From: Sphingomonadales bacterium
GTDB lineage: Bacteria; Pseudomonadota; Alphaproteobacteria; Sphingomonadales; Sphingomonadaceae
Assembly (NCBI GenBank): GCA_947470185.1
Contig: CANIRZ010000002.1
Span: forward strand, 62,001-126,000
Direction: 5' to 3'
Length of the DNA stretch: 64,000 bases
Shown: positions 1-8,827 of the stretch, piece after piece
How positions within the stretch are numbered: position 1 is the stretch's first letter
Layout of the letters: every line of letters begins with the position of its first letter
Program-made: the position numbers and the translations under genes
The notes under the pieces: generated by a model
What the model saw: the letters and a program-made list of their open reading frames with translations, nothing else
Told to the model about the DNA's origin: nothing
Databases searched by the model: none

Positions 1-598
1 CGAGCACAGCGTACAGGGCCAGAGCCCACCCTTCAATGGCACCTTCCAGCGCTGGCGCACGCGACAAAGCGGCAACGATGGTGAGCATGGGCACAATCGA
101 AATGTCTTGAAACAGCAAAATGGAGAAGCTCTTTTCGCCATAATCAGTCTTCATGCGTCCGCGCGACTGCAGCAATGGCAGCACCTGCGCTGTGGACGAC
201 AATGCGAGAGGCAGGCCAAGGACCAAGGCCGCTTCCCAGCTAAAGCTTGGCATGGCAAAATGCACCACGGCAAACATACCAAGCCCGCATAAAATCACCT
301 GTAACGGCCCGAAAAGGAAAATATCACGCCGCAACAGCCACAGCCTGCTTGGGGACAATTCCAGTCCAACCAAGAACAAAAGCAAGATAATTCCAATTTC
401 GGAATACGCCATTATCGTCGCGGGCGCGCCAATGAGGCCTAGTCCGTCTGGCCCAATCGCAATCCCCGCGACGAGATAACCAAGCACAGCGCCTAGCCCA
501 AGGCGGCGAAAAAGCAACACGGCAATCAGTGCAGCGCCCAGCAGCACGACCCCGCCCAACATCACATCAGCGACGAGGTTGTGCGGGGCATCCGCCAT
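1..598 (-). CDS. KefB/KefC-type cation:proton antiporter, C-terminus beyond window
   Basis: This is a membrane antiporter of the CPA2 family, exchanging K+ or Na+ for protons at the inner membrane. Only about 199 N-terminal codons lie in the window and the ORF track missed it because it runs off the left edge. Reading the minus strand from the ATG at 596-598 gives consecutive hydrophobic helices and the family stretches GYLVAGIAIGPDGLGL, LLLFLVGLELSP and LLFQDISIVPM. The start codon overlaps the stop of the Fe-S scaffold gene by one base (TGATG), so translation is probably coupled. The regulatory TrkA-N domain cannot be judged because the C-terminus is missing. Confidence 0.9.
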   Translation of the reverse strand, partial: MADAPHNLVADVMLGGVVLLGAALIAVLLFRRLGLGAVLGYLVAGIAIGPDGLGLIGAPATIMAYSEIGIILLLFLVGLELSPSRLWLLRRDIFLFGPLQVILCGLGMFAVVHFAMPSFSWEAALVLGLPLALSSTAQVLPLLQSRGRMKTDYGEKSFSILLFQDISIVPMLTIVAALSRAPALEGAIEGWALALYAVL

Positions 599-1029
599 CA
601 GGTCTGCACATTCCGTGTTTTAGCCGCAGCAAGTATCGCGTCGTAAGGCAGCAATATTGCCGCGTGGCGCGATGGATAATCGCACGCCGCAGCAAGCAGT
701 GCGAGGTCCGGCCAGCGCGTTGGCATCTCGCCGACACGCTTTAGCGCCGACGCGATGCCGTCGCGTAAATCTGCAATCTCGGCTATGTCCAAGCCAATCG
801 CATTGTCTTGCAAGATAGCGGCCGAGGCCTGACCAAGCGCGCAGGCATTCGCGCGCAAGGCAAGCTGCGATATGCAACCCGCAGCGTCGGTGGTGACATC
901 TGCCTGGATCCTGCTGCCGCACAAAGGCGATCGCACTTCCGCTGTGCCTTGCGGATCATCAAGGCGATGATTGGCGACCAAAGCGGTTGCCAACCTTAAT
1001 ATGTCACGGTTGTAGAGCGCCGAGTCCAT
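598..1029 (-). CDS. Iron-sulfur cluster assembly scaffold protein (NifU-N/IscU-like)
   Basis: This 143-residue protein resembles the U-type scaffold on which [2Fe-2S] clusters are built before transfer to target proteins. The three cluster-ligand cysteines are visible, at C37 (SPLCGSR), C63 (NACALGQASA) and near residue 116 (AACDYPSRHAAIL). The usual companions (cysteine desulfurase, suf or isc genes) are not nearby. It sits between cvpA and a KefB-type antiporter, sharing a one-base TGATG stop-start overlap with each, so the three form one transcript. Family membership is clear. Whether it acts as a main scaffold or a carrier cannot be told from sequence. Confidence 0.85.
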   Translation of the reverse strand: MDSALYNRDILRLATALVANHRLDDPQGTAEVRSPLCGSRIQADVTTDAAGCISQLALRANACALGQASAAILQDNAIGLDIAEIADLRDGIASALKRVGEMPTRWPDLALLAAACDYPSRHAAILLPYDAILAAAKTRNVQT

Positions 1030-1553
1030 CAGTCCGCCGCCGTGGGAGAGGCTTCACGTGCGGCGCTTTGTTCGCGAACGAATTCCGACATGGCCTCTCC
1101 GCTGGCGTTGAGCAGCGGATAGGTCCGCGAAGTGGTCATCCACTCCGGCCGCCCCTCGTCTGCGCCGTAAACCATGTCATAGCCCATCACAAACAGCAGG
1201 AATATCAACGTTGCCATGATCAACCCCTTGAGCAAGCCAAATCCGAAGCCAAGCATGCGATCAACAGGACCAAGCAAAGACTTGCGCGACTTCGCCCCAA
1301 GAGAACGCGAAATCCATTTGCCAAGCGCGTAAATCACAATGACAATCGCCAAGAAGGCCGCCACCGCTGCGCCCGAGCCAGAGCCCACGGCCTCAGTCAG
1401 AATGGCTGTCGCGGGGGCATGAAACATACGGACAGCAGCGATAATCAATACCCAGGCGATCATCGACAGCGCCTCTTGCACAAAGCCACGCAAGAGACCG
1501 AGCACGGCCCCGCTGCCGAGCAGAAACAGAACAATTATATCAAGTGCCGTCAT
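1029..1553 (-). CDS. CvpA family inner-membrane protein
   Basis: This 174-residue membrane protein belongs to the CvpA family, named for colicin V production in E. coli but of uncertain molecular role. It begins with the family-like MTALDIIVLFLLGSGAVLGLLRG and has about four hydrophobic segments, at residues 5-25, 30-50, 65-85 and 105-125. A polar C-terminal tail of about 40 residues follows. It is the first gene of a coupled trio (cvpA, Fe-S scaffold, antiporter), with its stop overlapping the next start as TGATG. radA lies about 130 bases upstream on the same strand, so a longer transcript is possible. Confidence 0.88.
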   Translation of the reverse strand: MTALDIIVLFLLGSGAVLGLLRGFVQEALSMIAWVLIIAAVRMFHAPATAILTEAVGSGSGAAVAAFLAIVIVIYALGKWISRSLGAKSRKSLLGPVDRMLGFGFGLLKGLIMATLIFLLFVMGYDMVYGADEGRPEWMTTSRTYPLLNASGEAMSEFVREQSAAREASPTAAD

Positions 1554-1685
1554 CTGTTCCTCTTGCCCATTTCGTTGAAACGCAATGTTTCGTGCTTGCG
1601 GATCGCTTTGTATTCCGATGCCCGAACAGACAACCGATCATATTGCTTTGCGGCGCGCGGACTGCCCCTTGGGATATGATTAGAT

Positions 1686-3050
1686 TTAGGGGCGTCCCAG
1701 CATATGGTCAACGAGATTGGCAAGCGTGCGGAACTCTTGTGTCGAAATACCCGCCTGACCTTTTACCGACGGCGGGACTAAAGCGCGGCTGAAGCCAAGC
1801 TTAGCAGACTCCTTTAACCGCAAGGCGCCATGCGCCACGGGACGAATTTCGCCGGACAAAGCAACTTCGCCGAACAAAACCGCGTCGGACGGCAGTGGCC
1901 GTTCGGCCAAGGCAGAGACCAATGCCGCGGCCACCGCAAGATCGGCAGCTGGGTCGGAAATGCGATAGCCACCCGCAATGTTGAGATACACCTCGGCCGT
2001 TGAAAAGCTCAACCCGCAACGCGCCTCAAGCACCGCGAGGATCATCGCAAGCCGGCCACTGTCCCAGCCCACGACAGCGCGGCGGGGCGTCGCGCCGCTC
2101 GACAGCCGAACCGTCAGCGCCTGAATTTCCACGAGAACAGGGCGCGTCCCCTCTAACGCCGGAAATACCGTCGCGCCCGTAACCTGCTCGGCCCGGTCGG
2201 TCAGGAACAATGCACTTGGATTGCCAACCTCCGTCAGGCCCTCTTCAACCATCGCGAAGACGCCGATTTCGTCGGTCCCACCAAAGCGGTTTTTGGAGGC
2301 ACGTAAGATACGATATTGATGGCTACGTTCGCCCTCAAACGACAATACTGTGTCGACCATATGTTCAAGCACGCGCGGTCCGGCAATCGTGCCGTCCTTT
2401 GTAACATGACCAACGAGCATCAACGCCGTGCCGCGTTCTTTGGCAAAGCGAATAAGTTCTTGTGCAGACGCGCGCACTTGGCTGACCGTGCCGGGCGCGC
2501 CTTCAATCAAGTCGCTGTGCATGGTCTGAATGGAATCGATGACCAATAATGCCGGCGGAGCGCCCTGTGCCATCGTCGTCAAAATGTCGCGCACCGAGGT
2601 TGCGGCCGCAAGCTGCACAGGCGCGTCGCCAAGCCCGAGCCTGCGCGCACGCAAGCGCACTTGATCAACCGCCTCTTCGCCAGAAATATACGCGACGGAA
2701 AGCCCACGCCGCGCGAGATTGGCTGCCGCTTGCAACAGCAACGTCGATTTACCAATGCCAGGATCCCCGCCGAGCAAGGTCGCCGAACCCGGCACAAGGC
2801 CGCCACCGAGTGCGCGGTCAAATTCGGATATGCCTGTTGATGCCCGATCGGGAAGTTTGATGTCCGAATTCAGCCCGGACAGTTCAACCGCACGCCCGCC
2901 CGAATGCAGATGATGCTTCAGTTCAAAAACAGTGGCGCTGGCTTCTTCAGCCAAAGTGTTCCATTCACCGCAATCGTCGCATTGCCCCTGCCAGCGGTTG
3001 GACTCCGAACCGCAAGCCTGACAGATATATTTGCGCTTTGCTTTTGCCAT
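1686..3050 (-). CDS. radA: DNA repair protein RadA
   Basis: RadA is a RecA-like ATPase that drives branch migration of recombination intermediates and helps repair stalled forks. All family landmarks are visible in 454 residues: an N-terminal C4 zinc finger (C10, C13, C24, C27), a Walker A motif GGDPGIGKST near residue 95, the RadA-specific KNRFG motif, and a Lon-protease-like C-terminal domain. The length is normal. It is the first minus-strand gene here, divergent from the patatin-like gene, with about 95 bases between the two starts. cvpA follows after roughly 130 bases. Confidence 0.97.
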   Translation of the reverse strand: MAKAKRKYICQACGSESNRWQGQCDDCGEWNTLAEEASATVFELKHHLHSGGRAVELSGLNSDIKLPDRASTGISEFDRALGGGLVPGSATLLGGDPGIGKSTLLLQAAANLARRGLSVAYISGEEAVDQVRLRARRLGLGDAPVQLAAATSVRDILTTMAQGAPPALLVIDSIQTMHSDLIEGAPGTVSQVRASAQELIRFAKERGTALMLVGHVTKDGTIAGPRVLEHMVDTVLSFEGERSHQYRILRASKNRFGGTDEIGVFAMVEEGLTEVGNPSALFLTDRAEQVTGATVFPALEGTRPVLVEIQALTVRLSSGATPRRAVVGWDSGRLAMILAVLEARCGLSFSTAEVYLNIAGGYRISDPAADLAVAAALVSALAERPLPSDAVLFGEVALSGEIRPVAHGALRLKESAKLGFSRALVPPSVKGQAGISTQEFRTLANLVDHMLGRP

Positions 3051-3144
3051 GCCTTTAAATTAGCAGAACATATCAAGAACTCAAGGCATAATAGACAATT
3101 ATTCGGTGCTTGCGCGTGGCCAGCCGGAATGCCACACCCTTGAT

Positions 3145-5484
3145 ATGCGCGAAAAAGAACTCAGACTGGCGCTCATTTGCTATGGCGGGGTCAGCCTTGC
3201 CATCTACATGCACGGCGTCACGCGCGAAATCTGGCATATGGTTCGGGCAAGCCGCGCCTTCCATGACGGTGTGCAACCCTCACGCAGCAGCGAAATCGTC
3301 TATCGCGATTTGCTTGCCGAAATGTCGCGTGTCAGCGGCGTTAAGTTGCGGGTGTTGACCGACATCATTGCGGGTTCAAGCGCAGGCGGCATCAACGGGA
3401 TATTTCTGTCGCAAGCCATTGTCACCGGCCAATCGCTTGAACCATTGACGGACATGTGGCTCGAAATGGCCGATGTTGACGTGCTGCTTGACCCTGATGC
3501 CCGCCCGCTATCGCGCTTCACCAAATTTTGGGCCACGCCAATTGCATGGATGATACTGCGCAGACGGGGCGGTGCGGTTGAACGGACCGTCGCCAAAGAA
3601 GCGCAGGAGGAAGTCGCCACAAAGCTGTCGCGCTTTGTCCGCGCGCGCTGGTTTGCGCCACCCTTTGGCGGAAATGTTTTTTCCAAGCTCTTGCTCGACG
3701 CGCTGAACGCCATGGCGGCGAGCAATGCCGGGCCACTGCTTTTGCCGGAAAATCAGCCACTGGATCTGTTTGTCACGGTAACGGACTTTAATGGCCATGA
3801 TCAGGTCTTGCGTCTGAACAGCCCGGAAGAAGTGACCGAATCCGAACATCGCATCACTGTGGATTTCTCGACACGCGGGCGAACCGGACTTGCCGAGATC
3901 GCCGAGTTGATATTCGCGGCCCGAGCTACGGCGAGCTTTCCGGGGGCCTTTCCGCCTTTTTCCGTGCGCGAACTCGACCGCTTGCTCGCGCGCGAAAATG
4001 TCGGATGGCTTGGCCGCAGTGCATTTTTGAAACGTATATTACCGCAACAATTTGCCGCCAATGCCGCTGAGGACACGATGCTGATTGACGGTTCGGTCCT
4101 TGCAAACGCGCCCTTTAACCAAGCGATTGCAGCGTTACGCAACCGCCCTGCACGCCGCGAAGTAGACCGGCGCTTTGTGTATATCGACCCAAAGCCAGGT
4201 CGACCAAGCTTCCGCTTTGGCGGGCGCAATGCGGACGGCACTGCCGACATGCCGCGCAAGCCACCGGGGTTTTTCTCGACCATATTGGGTGCGACATCCA
4301 ACATCCCACGCGAACAGCCGATCCGCGACAGTCTCGAAAAAATCACGGGGCACTCTGACCGGATCGAAAGGACCCGCCGCATCGTCGATAGTCTTCGCGA
4401 CGAAGTCGAAAATACGGTCGAAACGCTGCTTGGCAAAACATGGTTCCTAAGCCAGCCGACAGCGGCCCGCATGCAAAAGTGGCGGCAATCGGCGCAGCAA
4501 AAAGCCATTGTGGCAGGTGGGTTTAGCTATCGTGCGTATAGCCATCTTAAAGTTGCAGGCGTCGTTGACGACCTTATCGCAACCGCACGCCGCAGCCTTC
4601 CCGATTCATCCCCCGCCTTTTTTCGTGCGCTCCGCAGCGCATTATGGACAGAGATTAAGGCCCGTGGTGTTGACGACATGCCGCAACGCGCTGGTAAGGA
4701 AACGACCCGACAGGCGATCGCTTTTTTCCGCGCACATGATCTGCGCTTTCGGATCCGCCGCCTGCGTTTCCTAGCACGACACCTGACCGAAGAGGTCGAG
4801 AATGTCATAGATGTGCCGGACGACAATATCACCAACGTGCGCGACGCCATTTATAAATGCCTCGCTGTGTTTCTAGATCTGGAAACGGCGGATTTTTTGG
4901 GTGCCGATTTTGCTTTGGCTGCGCAAGCTGGCGTCTCCAATCCGGCAGGTTTGATGGACCATCTTGCCGCACAGCGCGACCTGATCAAAAAGGACACGCA
5001 GGTCGATAAAATCCTGTGTCAGGCCTTGCTTACGCTTCCGGTGGAGGCGCGCCGGGCGATGTTGCTTGGCTATCTAGGCTATGCGCTTTACGATATTGCG
5101 ACTTTGCCTTTGTTGCAGGACGAAGGCTTGGACGAATTCGACCCTGTCAAAGTGGACCGCATTTCTCCCGAAGACTGCACCTCCATCCGCAAGGGTGGCG
5201 CCGCAGCCACGCTTAAAGGCATCCAGTTCAACAATTTCGGCGCGTTTTTCAGCCGTTCCTATCGCGAGAATGACTATCTTTGGGGCCGCTTGCATGGCGC
5301 CGAGCGGATGATTGATATTCTGCTGTCGTCACTGCCACAGGGCCATGAATTTTCGGCCAGCCGCGCGCAAAGTTACAAGCGACAGGTATTTCATGCCATC
5401 CTTGATGAGGAGCAGGACCGGCTCACGCACATCCGTCCCCTCATAGATACGCTCAGGGTCGAGGTAGATCAGATTCACATCTGA
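3145..5484 (+). CDS. Patatin-like phospholipase with DUF3376 C-terminal region
   Basis: This 779-residue protein is a probable lipid acyl hydrolase. The N-terminal patatin domain carries the oxyanion stretch GGVSLAIYMHGV, the nucleophile motif GSSAGGING (Ser in G-x-S-x-G) and the catalytic Asp in LIDGSVLANAPF. A region of more than 400 residues after that matches the architecture remembered as DUF3376, whose role is unknown. I placed the start at the internal ATG at 3145, because MREKELRLAL begins directly at the patatin fold. The ORF-track ATG at 3106 would add 13 residues that look non-coding. No signal peptide is visible. It is a single gene, divergent from radA and convergent with dnaJ. 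Confidence 0.88.
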   Translation: MREKELRLALICYGGVSLAIYMHGVTREIWHMVRASRAFHDGVQPSRSSEIVYRDLLAEMSRVSGVKLRVLTDIIAGSSAGGINGIFLSQAIVTGQSLEPLTDMWLEMADVDVLLDPDARPLSRFTKFWATPIAWMILRRRGGAVERTVAKEAQEEVATKLSRFVRARWFAPPFGGNVFSKLLLDALNAMAASNAGPLLLPENQPLDLFVTVTDFNGHDQVLRLNSPEEVTESEHRITVDFSTRGRTGLAEIAELIFAARATASFPGAFPPFSVRELDRLLARENVGWLGRSAFLKRILPQQFAANAAEDTMLIDGSVLANAPFNQAIAALRNRPARREVDRRFVYIDPKPGRPSFRFGGRNADGTADMPRKPPGFFSTILGATSNIPREQPIRDSLEKITGHSDRIERTRRIVDSLRDEVENTVETLLGKTWFLSQPTAARMQKWRQSAQQKAIVAGGFSYRAYSHLKVAGVVDDLIATARRSLPDSSPAFFRALRSALWTEIKARGVDDMPQRAGKETTRQAIAFFRAHDLRFRIRRLRFLARHLTEEVENVIDVPDDNITNVRDAIYKCLAVFLDLETADFLGADFALAAQAGVSNPAGLMDHLAAQRDLIKKDTQVDKILCQALLTLPVEARRAMLLGYLGYALYDIATLPLLQDEGLDEFDPVKVDRISPEDCTSIRKGGAAATLKGIQFNNFGAFFSRSYRENDYLWGRLHGAERMIDILLSSLPQGHEFSASRAQSYKRQVFHAILDEEQDRLTHIRPLIDTLRVEVDQIHI

Positions 5485-5501
5485 CCTTCTACCACATCCG
5501 A

Positions 5502-6626
5502 TTACGGCGCTATGCCGTCCCAAATGCCCTTAAGCTTATCAAAAAAACCAGTTGATTGCGGGCATTCTTCGCCGGTTTCGGTTTCGCGGAACTCGCGCAG
5601 GATTTCCTTCTGACGGGCCGACAGCTTGGACGGCGTTTCTACGTCGATTTGAATGACCATGTCACCGCGGCCACGTCCTTGCAACACGGGCATGCCTGCC
5701 CCGCGCTGGCGCAGCTGCTTGCCCGACTGGATGCCCTCTGGAACGACGATGATATGCTCCGCACCATCAAGGCCCGGAATACGAATTTCGCCACCCAGCG
5801 CCGCTGTGGTGAAGCTTACGGGCACACGGCAGAACAATGTCGTGCCGTCGCGCTCAAACACCTTGTGCCGTGACAAATGGATGAAGATGTATAGATCACC
5901 CGCGGCGGCACCATAAGGTCCAGCCTCGCCTTTGCCGGCAACGCGAATGCGCGTTCCTTCGTCAACGCCCGGGGGGATATTAACCGAAATGGTTTTGCGT
6001 TCATCCACCCGACCTTCGCCTCCACATGCGCGGCATGGGGACTCAATCACTTCGCCGCGACCATGACAGGTGGGGCATGTACGTTCTACAACGAAAAAGC
6101 CTTGCTGCGCGCGCACTTTGCCGTGACCAGCACACAGGTTGCAGCGGCGTTTGCCGGACCCCGGCGTCGCGCCAGTGCCTTCACATGTGCCGCACGCCGT
6201 TGCGACGTCGATGGTAATCTCGGCGTCTTTGCCATGGAAAGCTTCGTCGAGCGAAACTTCAAGGTCGTAGCGCAGATCTGCCCCGCGGGCAGGTCCACGC
6301 TGGCGCCCACCAAAGGCATCGCCAAAAAAGCTCTCGAATATGTCGGAGAAATCCCCAAAGCCTGCGCCGCCTTGACCGCCGCCGCCCATGCCGCCATTTT
6401 CAAACGCGGCCTTGCCCAAACGGTCATAGGCTGCGCGCTTTTGCGGATCTTTTAGGACGTCATAAGCTTGGCTGATGGCCTTAAATTTGGCTTCGGACTG
6501 GTCGCAGCCGGGGTTGCGGTCGGGATGGCATTCCATCGCGATCCGACGATAGGCGGTTTTCAGCGTCTTTTCATCCGCTGTCCGCTCAACTTCCAACAAT
6601 TCATAATAATCAATGTCGAGATTCAT
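5502..6626 (-). CDS. dnaJ: Chaperone DnaJ (type I Hsp40)
   Basis: DnaJ binds unfolded proteins and stimulates the ATPase of DnaK. The 374-residue product has the full type I layout: J domain with HPD at residues 34-36, a Gly/Phe-rich linker, four CxxCxGxG zinc repeats (CGTCEGTG, CNLCAGHG, CPTCHGRG, CRACGGEG) and C-terminal substrate domains. It lies about 70 bases downstream of dnaK on the same strand. The gap holds a strong hairpin and a G-rich ribosome binding site. Expression is probably driven from the dnaK heat-shock promoter. Its 3' end is only 17 bases from the convergent patatin-like gene. Confidence 0.98.
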   Translation of the reverse strand: MNLDIDYYELLEVERTADEKTLKTAYRRIAMECHPDRNPGCDQSEAKFKAISQAYDVLKDPQKRAAYDRLGKAAFENGGMGGGGQGGAGFGDFSDIFESFFGDAFGGRQRGPARGADLRYDLEVSLDEAFHGKDAEITIDVATACGTCEGTGATPGSGKRRCNLCAGHGKVRAQQGFFVVERTCPTCHGRGEVIESPCRACGGEGRVDERKTISVNIPPGVDEGTRIRVAGKGEAGPYGAAAGDLYIFIHLSRHKVFERDGTTLFCRVPVSFTTAALGGEIRIPGLDGAEHIIVVPEGIQSGKQLRQRGAGMPVLQGRGRGDMVIQIDVETPSKLSARQKEILREFRETETGEECPQSTGFFDKLKGIWDGIAP

Positions 6627-6646
6627 GACTGACTAACCCCCCGGAC

Positions 6647-6686
6647 TTTCCGGCCATCGCTACGTTCCGAGAACGACGGCCGGAAA
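6647..6686 (-). promoter_or_regulatory. Compound hairpin between dnaK and dnaJ
   Basis: TTTCCGGCC at 6647-6655 and GGCCGGAAA at 6678-6686 are perfect 9-base arms. The 22-base loop contains a second stem, CGTTC-CGA-GAACG. On the dnaK transcript this would fold just after the dnaK stop and before the G-run that serves as the dnaJ ribosome binding site. No U-run follows, so it is more likely a processing, stability or partial-termination element than a full terminator. That role is inference. Confidence 0.6.
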
Positions 6687-6695
6687 TTTTCAACA

Positions 6696-8603
6696 TCAGT
6701 CTTTCTTGTCGTCTTCGACTTCGGAGAATTCGGCATCAACGACATTGTCGTCTGCTGGCGCTTCTTCCGATGCGGCTTCTGCCGAGGCTCCGGCCGCTTG
6801 CTCTTCCTTGTAAATCGCTTCACCAAGCTTCATCGCAACTTGGGCCAAGGCAGTTGCCTTTTCCTTCATCGCTTCGGCATCACCACCTTCGATGGCGGTC
6901 TTGGTTTCCGCCACGGCCGCTTCGATTTCACCCTTCAACGCGGCGTCAATCTTGTCGCCATGTTCTACAAGCTGCTTCTCGGTGGAGTGGACAAGGCTTT
7001 CGGCATTGTTCTTGGCTTCTGCCGATTCACGACGCTTTTTGTCTTCTTCGGCAAAGGCTTCGGCATCGCGGACCATCTGGTCAATATCCGCATCTGACAA
7101 ACCGCCCGATGCTTGGATCTTGATCTGCTGTTCCTTACCCGTGCCCTTGTCCTTTGCGGTCACGCTGACAAGGCCGTTGGCGTCGATGTCAAAAGTCACT
7201 TCAACCTGCGGCACGCCGCGCGGTGCTGGTGGAATGCCAACAAGGTCGAAATTGCCAAGCAGCTTGTTATCCGCCGCCATTTCGCGCTCGCCTTGGAACA
7301 CGCGGATGGTGACAGCATTCTGATTGTCTTCTGCAGTCGAATATACTTGGCTCTTCTTCGTCGGGATCGTCGTGTTGCGGTCGATCATGCGCGTGAACAC
7401 ACCGCCGAGCGTTTCGATACCCAGCGACAATGGTGTCACATCGAGCAAAAGCACGTCCTTGACGTCGCCTTGCAACACGCCCGCCTGAATGGCGGCGCCC
7501 ATTGCGACAACTTCGTCTGGGTTCACACCGGTGTGCGGTTCTTTACCGAAGAAACTCTTCACGACATCGCGCACCTTTGGCATGCGGGTCATGCCGCCGA
7601 CCATCACGACTTCATCAATGCCATCGGCCTTGATGCCCGCATCAGCCAACGCCTTTTTGCAAGGCTCAAGCGTACGCTTGATCAAATCATCAACCAGCTT
7701 TTCAAGGTCAGCGCGCGTGATGGTTTTCACCAAATGCTTCGGACCATTTTGATCGGCGGTGATGAACGGCAAGTTGACTTCGGTTGTCTGCGTCGAAGAC
7801 AATTCAATCTTCGCCTTTTCAGCCGCTTCCTTCAACCGTTGCAGCGCAAGCTTGTCCTTCGTCAGGTCAATGCCTTCGGCCTTGTTGAAATCGGCCGCCA
7901 GATGCTCGACGAGCACGCTGTCGAAATCTTCACCGCCCAAGAACGTATCGCCATTGGTCGATTTTACTTCGAACACGCCATCGCCAACTTCAAGGATCGA
8001 GATGTCAAACGTACCGCCGCCAAGGTCATAGACCGCGATGGTTTTGTTTTCGTCCTTATCCATGCCGTACGCAAGCGCAGCAGCCGTCGGCTCGTTAATG
8101 ATACGCAGCACTTCAAGCCCTGCAATCAGGCCAGCATCCTTAGTGGCTTGACGCTGGGCATCGTTGAAATAGGCTGGAACGGTGATAACCGCTTGCGTGA
8201 CGGTTTCGCCCAGATAGGCTTCGGCTGTTTCCTTCATCTTCTGCAGAATGAATGCCGAAATTTGCGATGGCGAATAATCTTCGCCGCCAGCCTTAACCCA
8301 TGCATCGCCGGTCTTACCCTTGACGATGCTATAAGGGACGAGGCCCATGTCCTTTTTGGTCATCGGATCATCAAAGCGGCGGCCGATCAGGCGCTTCACT
8401 GCGTAAATTGTGCTTTCTGGATTGGTGACAGCCTGACGCTTAGCTGGCTGTCCGATCAGACGCTCGCCGTCCTTGGCAAAGGCCACAATGGATGGCGTCG
8501 TACGCGCGCCTTCTGCATTTTCGATGACCTTGGGCTTGCCGCCGTCCATGACCGCAACGCAGCTGTTTGTCGTGCCCAAGTCGATACCAATAACTTTAGC
8601 CAT
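6696..8603 (-). CDS. dnaK: Chaperone DnaK (Hsp70)
   Basis: DnaK is the ATP-driven Hsp70 chaperone, working with DnaJ and GrpE, both encoded in this window. The 635-residue product starts [20 protein letters not shown], has the phosphate-binding stretch [13 protein letters not shown] and the linker [16 protein letters not shown], and ends in an acidic tail ([13 protein letters not shown]), all typical. It is first in the dnaK-dnaJ operon. A sigma-32-type promoter lies about 100 bases upstream. The antisense strand carries a 504-residue open frame, a recurrent artefact of hsp70 genes, which I do not call as a gene. Confidence 0.99.
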   Translation of the reverse strand: MAKVIGIDLGTTNSCVAVMDGGKPKVIENAEGARTTPSIVAFAKDGERLIGQPAKRQAVTNPESTIYAVKRLIGRRFDDPMTKKDMGLVPYSIVKGKTGDAWVKAGGEDYSPSQISAFILQKMKETAEAYLGETVTQAVITVPAYFNDAQRQATKDAGLIAGLEVLRIINEPTAAALAYGMDKDENKTIAVYDLGGGTFDISILEVGDGVFEVKSTNGDTFLGGEDFDSVLVEHLAADFNKAEGIDLTKDKLALQRLKEAAEKAKIELSSTQTTEVNLPFITADQNGPKHLVKTITRADLEKLVDDLIKRTLEPCKKALADAGIKADGIDEVVMVGGMTRMPKVRDVVKSFFGKEPHTGVNPDEVVAMGAAIQAGVLQGDVKDVLLLDVTPLSLGIETLGGVFTRMIDRNTTIPTKKSQVYSTAEDNQNAVTIRVFQGEREMAADNKLLGNFDLVGIPPAPRGVPQVEVTFDIDANGLVSVTAKDKGTGKEQQIKIQASGGLSDADIDQMVRDAEAFAEEDKKRRESAEAKNNAESLVHSTEKQLVEHGDKIDAALKGEIEAAVAETKTAIEGGDAEAMKEKATALAQVAMKLGEAIYKEEQAAGASAEAASEEAPADDNVVDAEFSEVEDDKKD

Positions 8604-8706
8604 AAAAACTTTACCCCGAAATTTTAAAATTGAACTATAATCTGCCCCGTTACGCGCCAGCCCTATCAGGCACCGACGTATCTCGTATCGTGACGTTGTA
8701 GCGGCG

Positions 8707-8734
8707 ATATAGGTGCCAATTCTCTTGGCACAAG
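8707..8734 (-). promoter_or_regulatory. Heat-shock (RpoH-type) promoter of dnaK
   Basis: Read on the minus strand this is CTTG, 17 bases, then CCTATAT, matching the alphaproteobacterial sigma-32 pattern (CTTG and CTATAT about 18 bases apart). The 17-base spacer is itself a perfect inverted repeat, TGCCAA-GAGAA-TTGGCA. Transcription would start near 8700, leaving a leader of about 97 bases before the dnaK ATG. The grpE promoter in this window has the same elements and spacing, which raises confidence in both. Confidence 0.75.
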
Positions 8735-8786
8735 ACTTTGGGACGCCTAGATAGGTAAAAAGTAAGTGGAAATACTGTATCGGAGA

Positions 8787-8801
8787 GTCCAGGCGCTGGA
8801 C
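8787..8801. repeat. Short perfect inverted repeat upstream of the PCuAC lipoprotein gene
   Basis: GTCCAG-GCG-CTGGAC has perfect 6-base arms and lies about 25 bases before the start at 8828. It could be an operator or a leader hairpin of the copper-chaperone gene. Nothing else supports a regulatory role. Confidence 0.35.
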
Positions 8802-8827
8802 GATCCTACCGACAAGATGGGTATGTT

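Noticed and set aside
153-479. Plus-strand frames in the first 600 bases
   Set aside because: They are shadows of the KefB-type antiporter that reads on the minus strand and leaves the window.
7113-8627. 504-residue plus-strand open frame opposite dnaK
   Set aside because: It is the well-known long antisense frame of hsp70 genes, produced by codon bias. dnaK is certain on the other strand.
8604-8706. ROSE-type RNA thermometer in the dnaK leader
   Set aside because: The conserved UYGCU facing the ribosome site is absent. The AT-rich stretch before the GGGG could melt easily but shows no defined stem.
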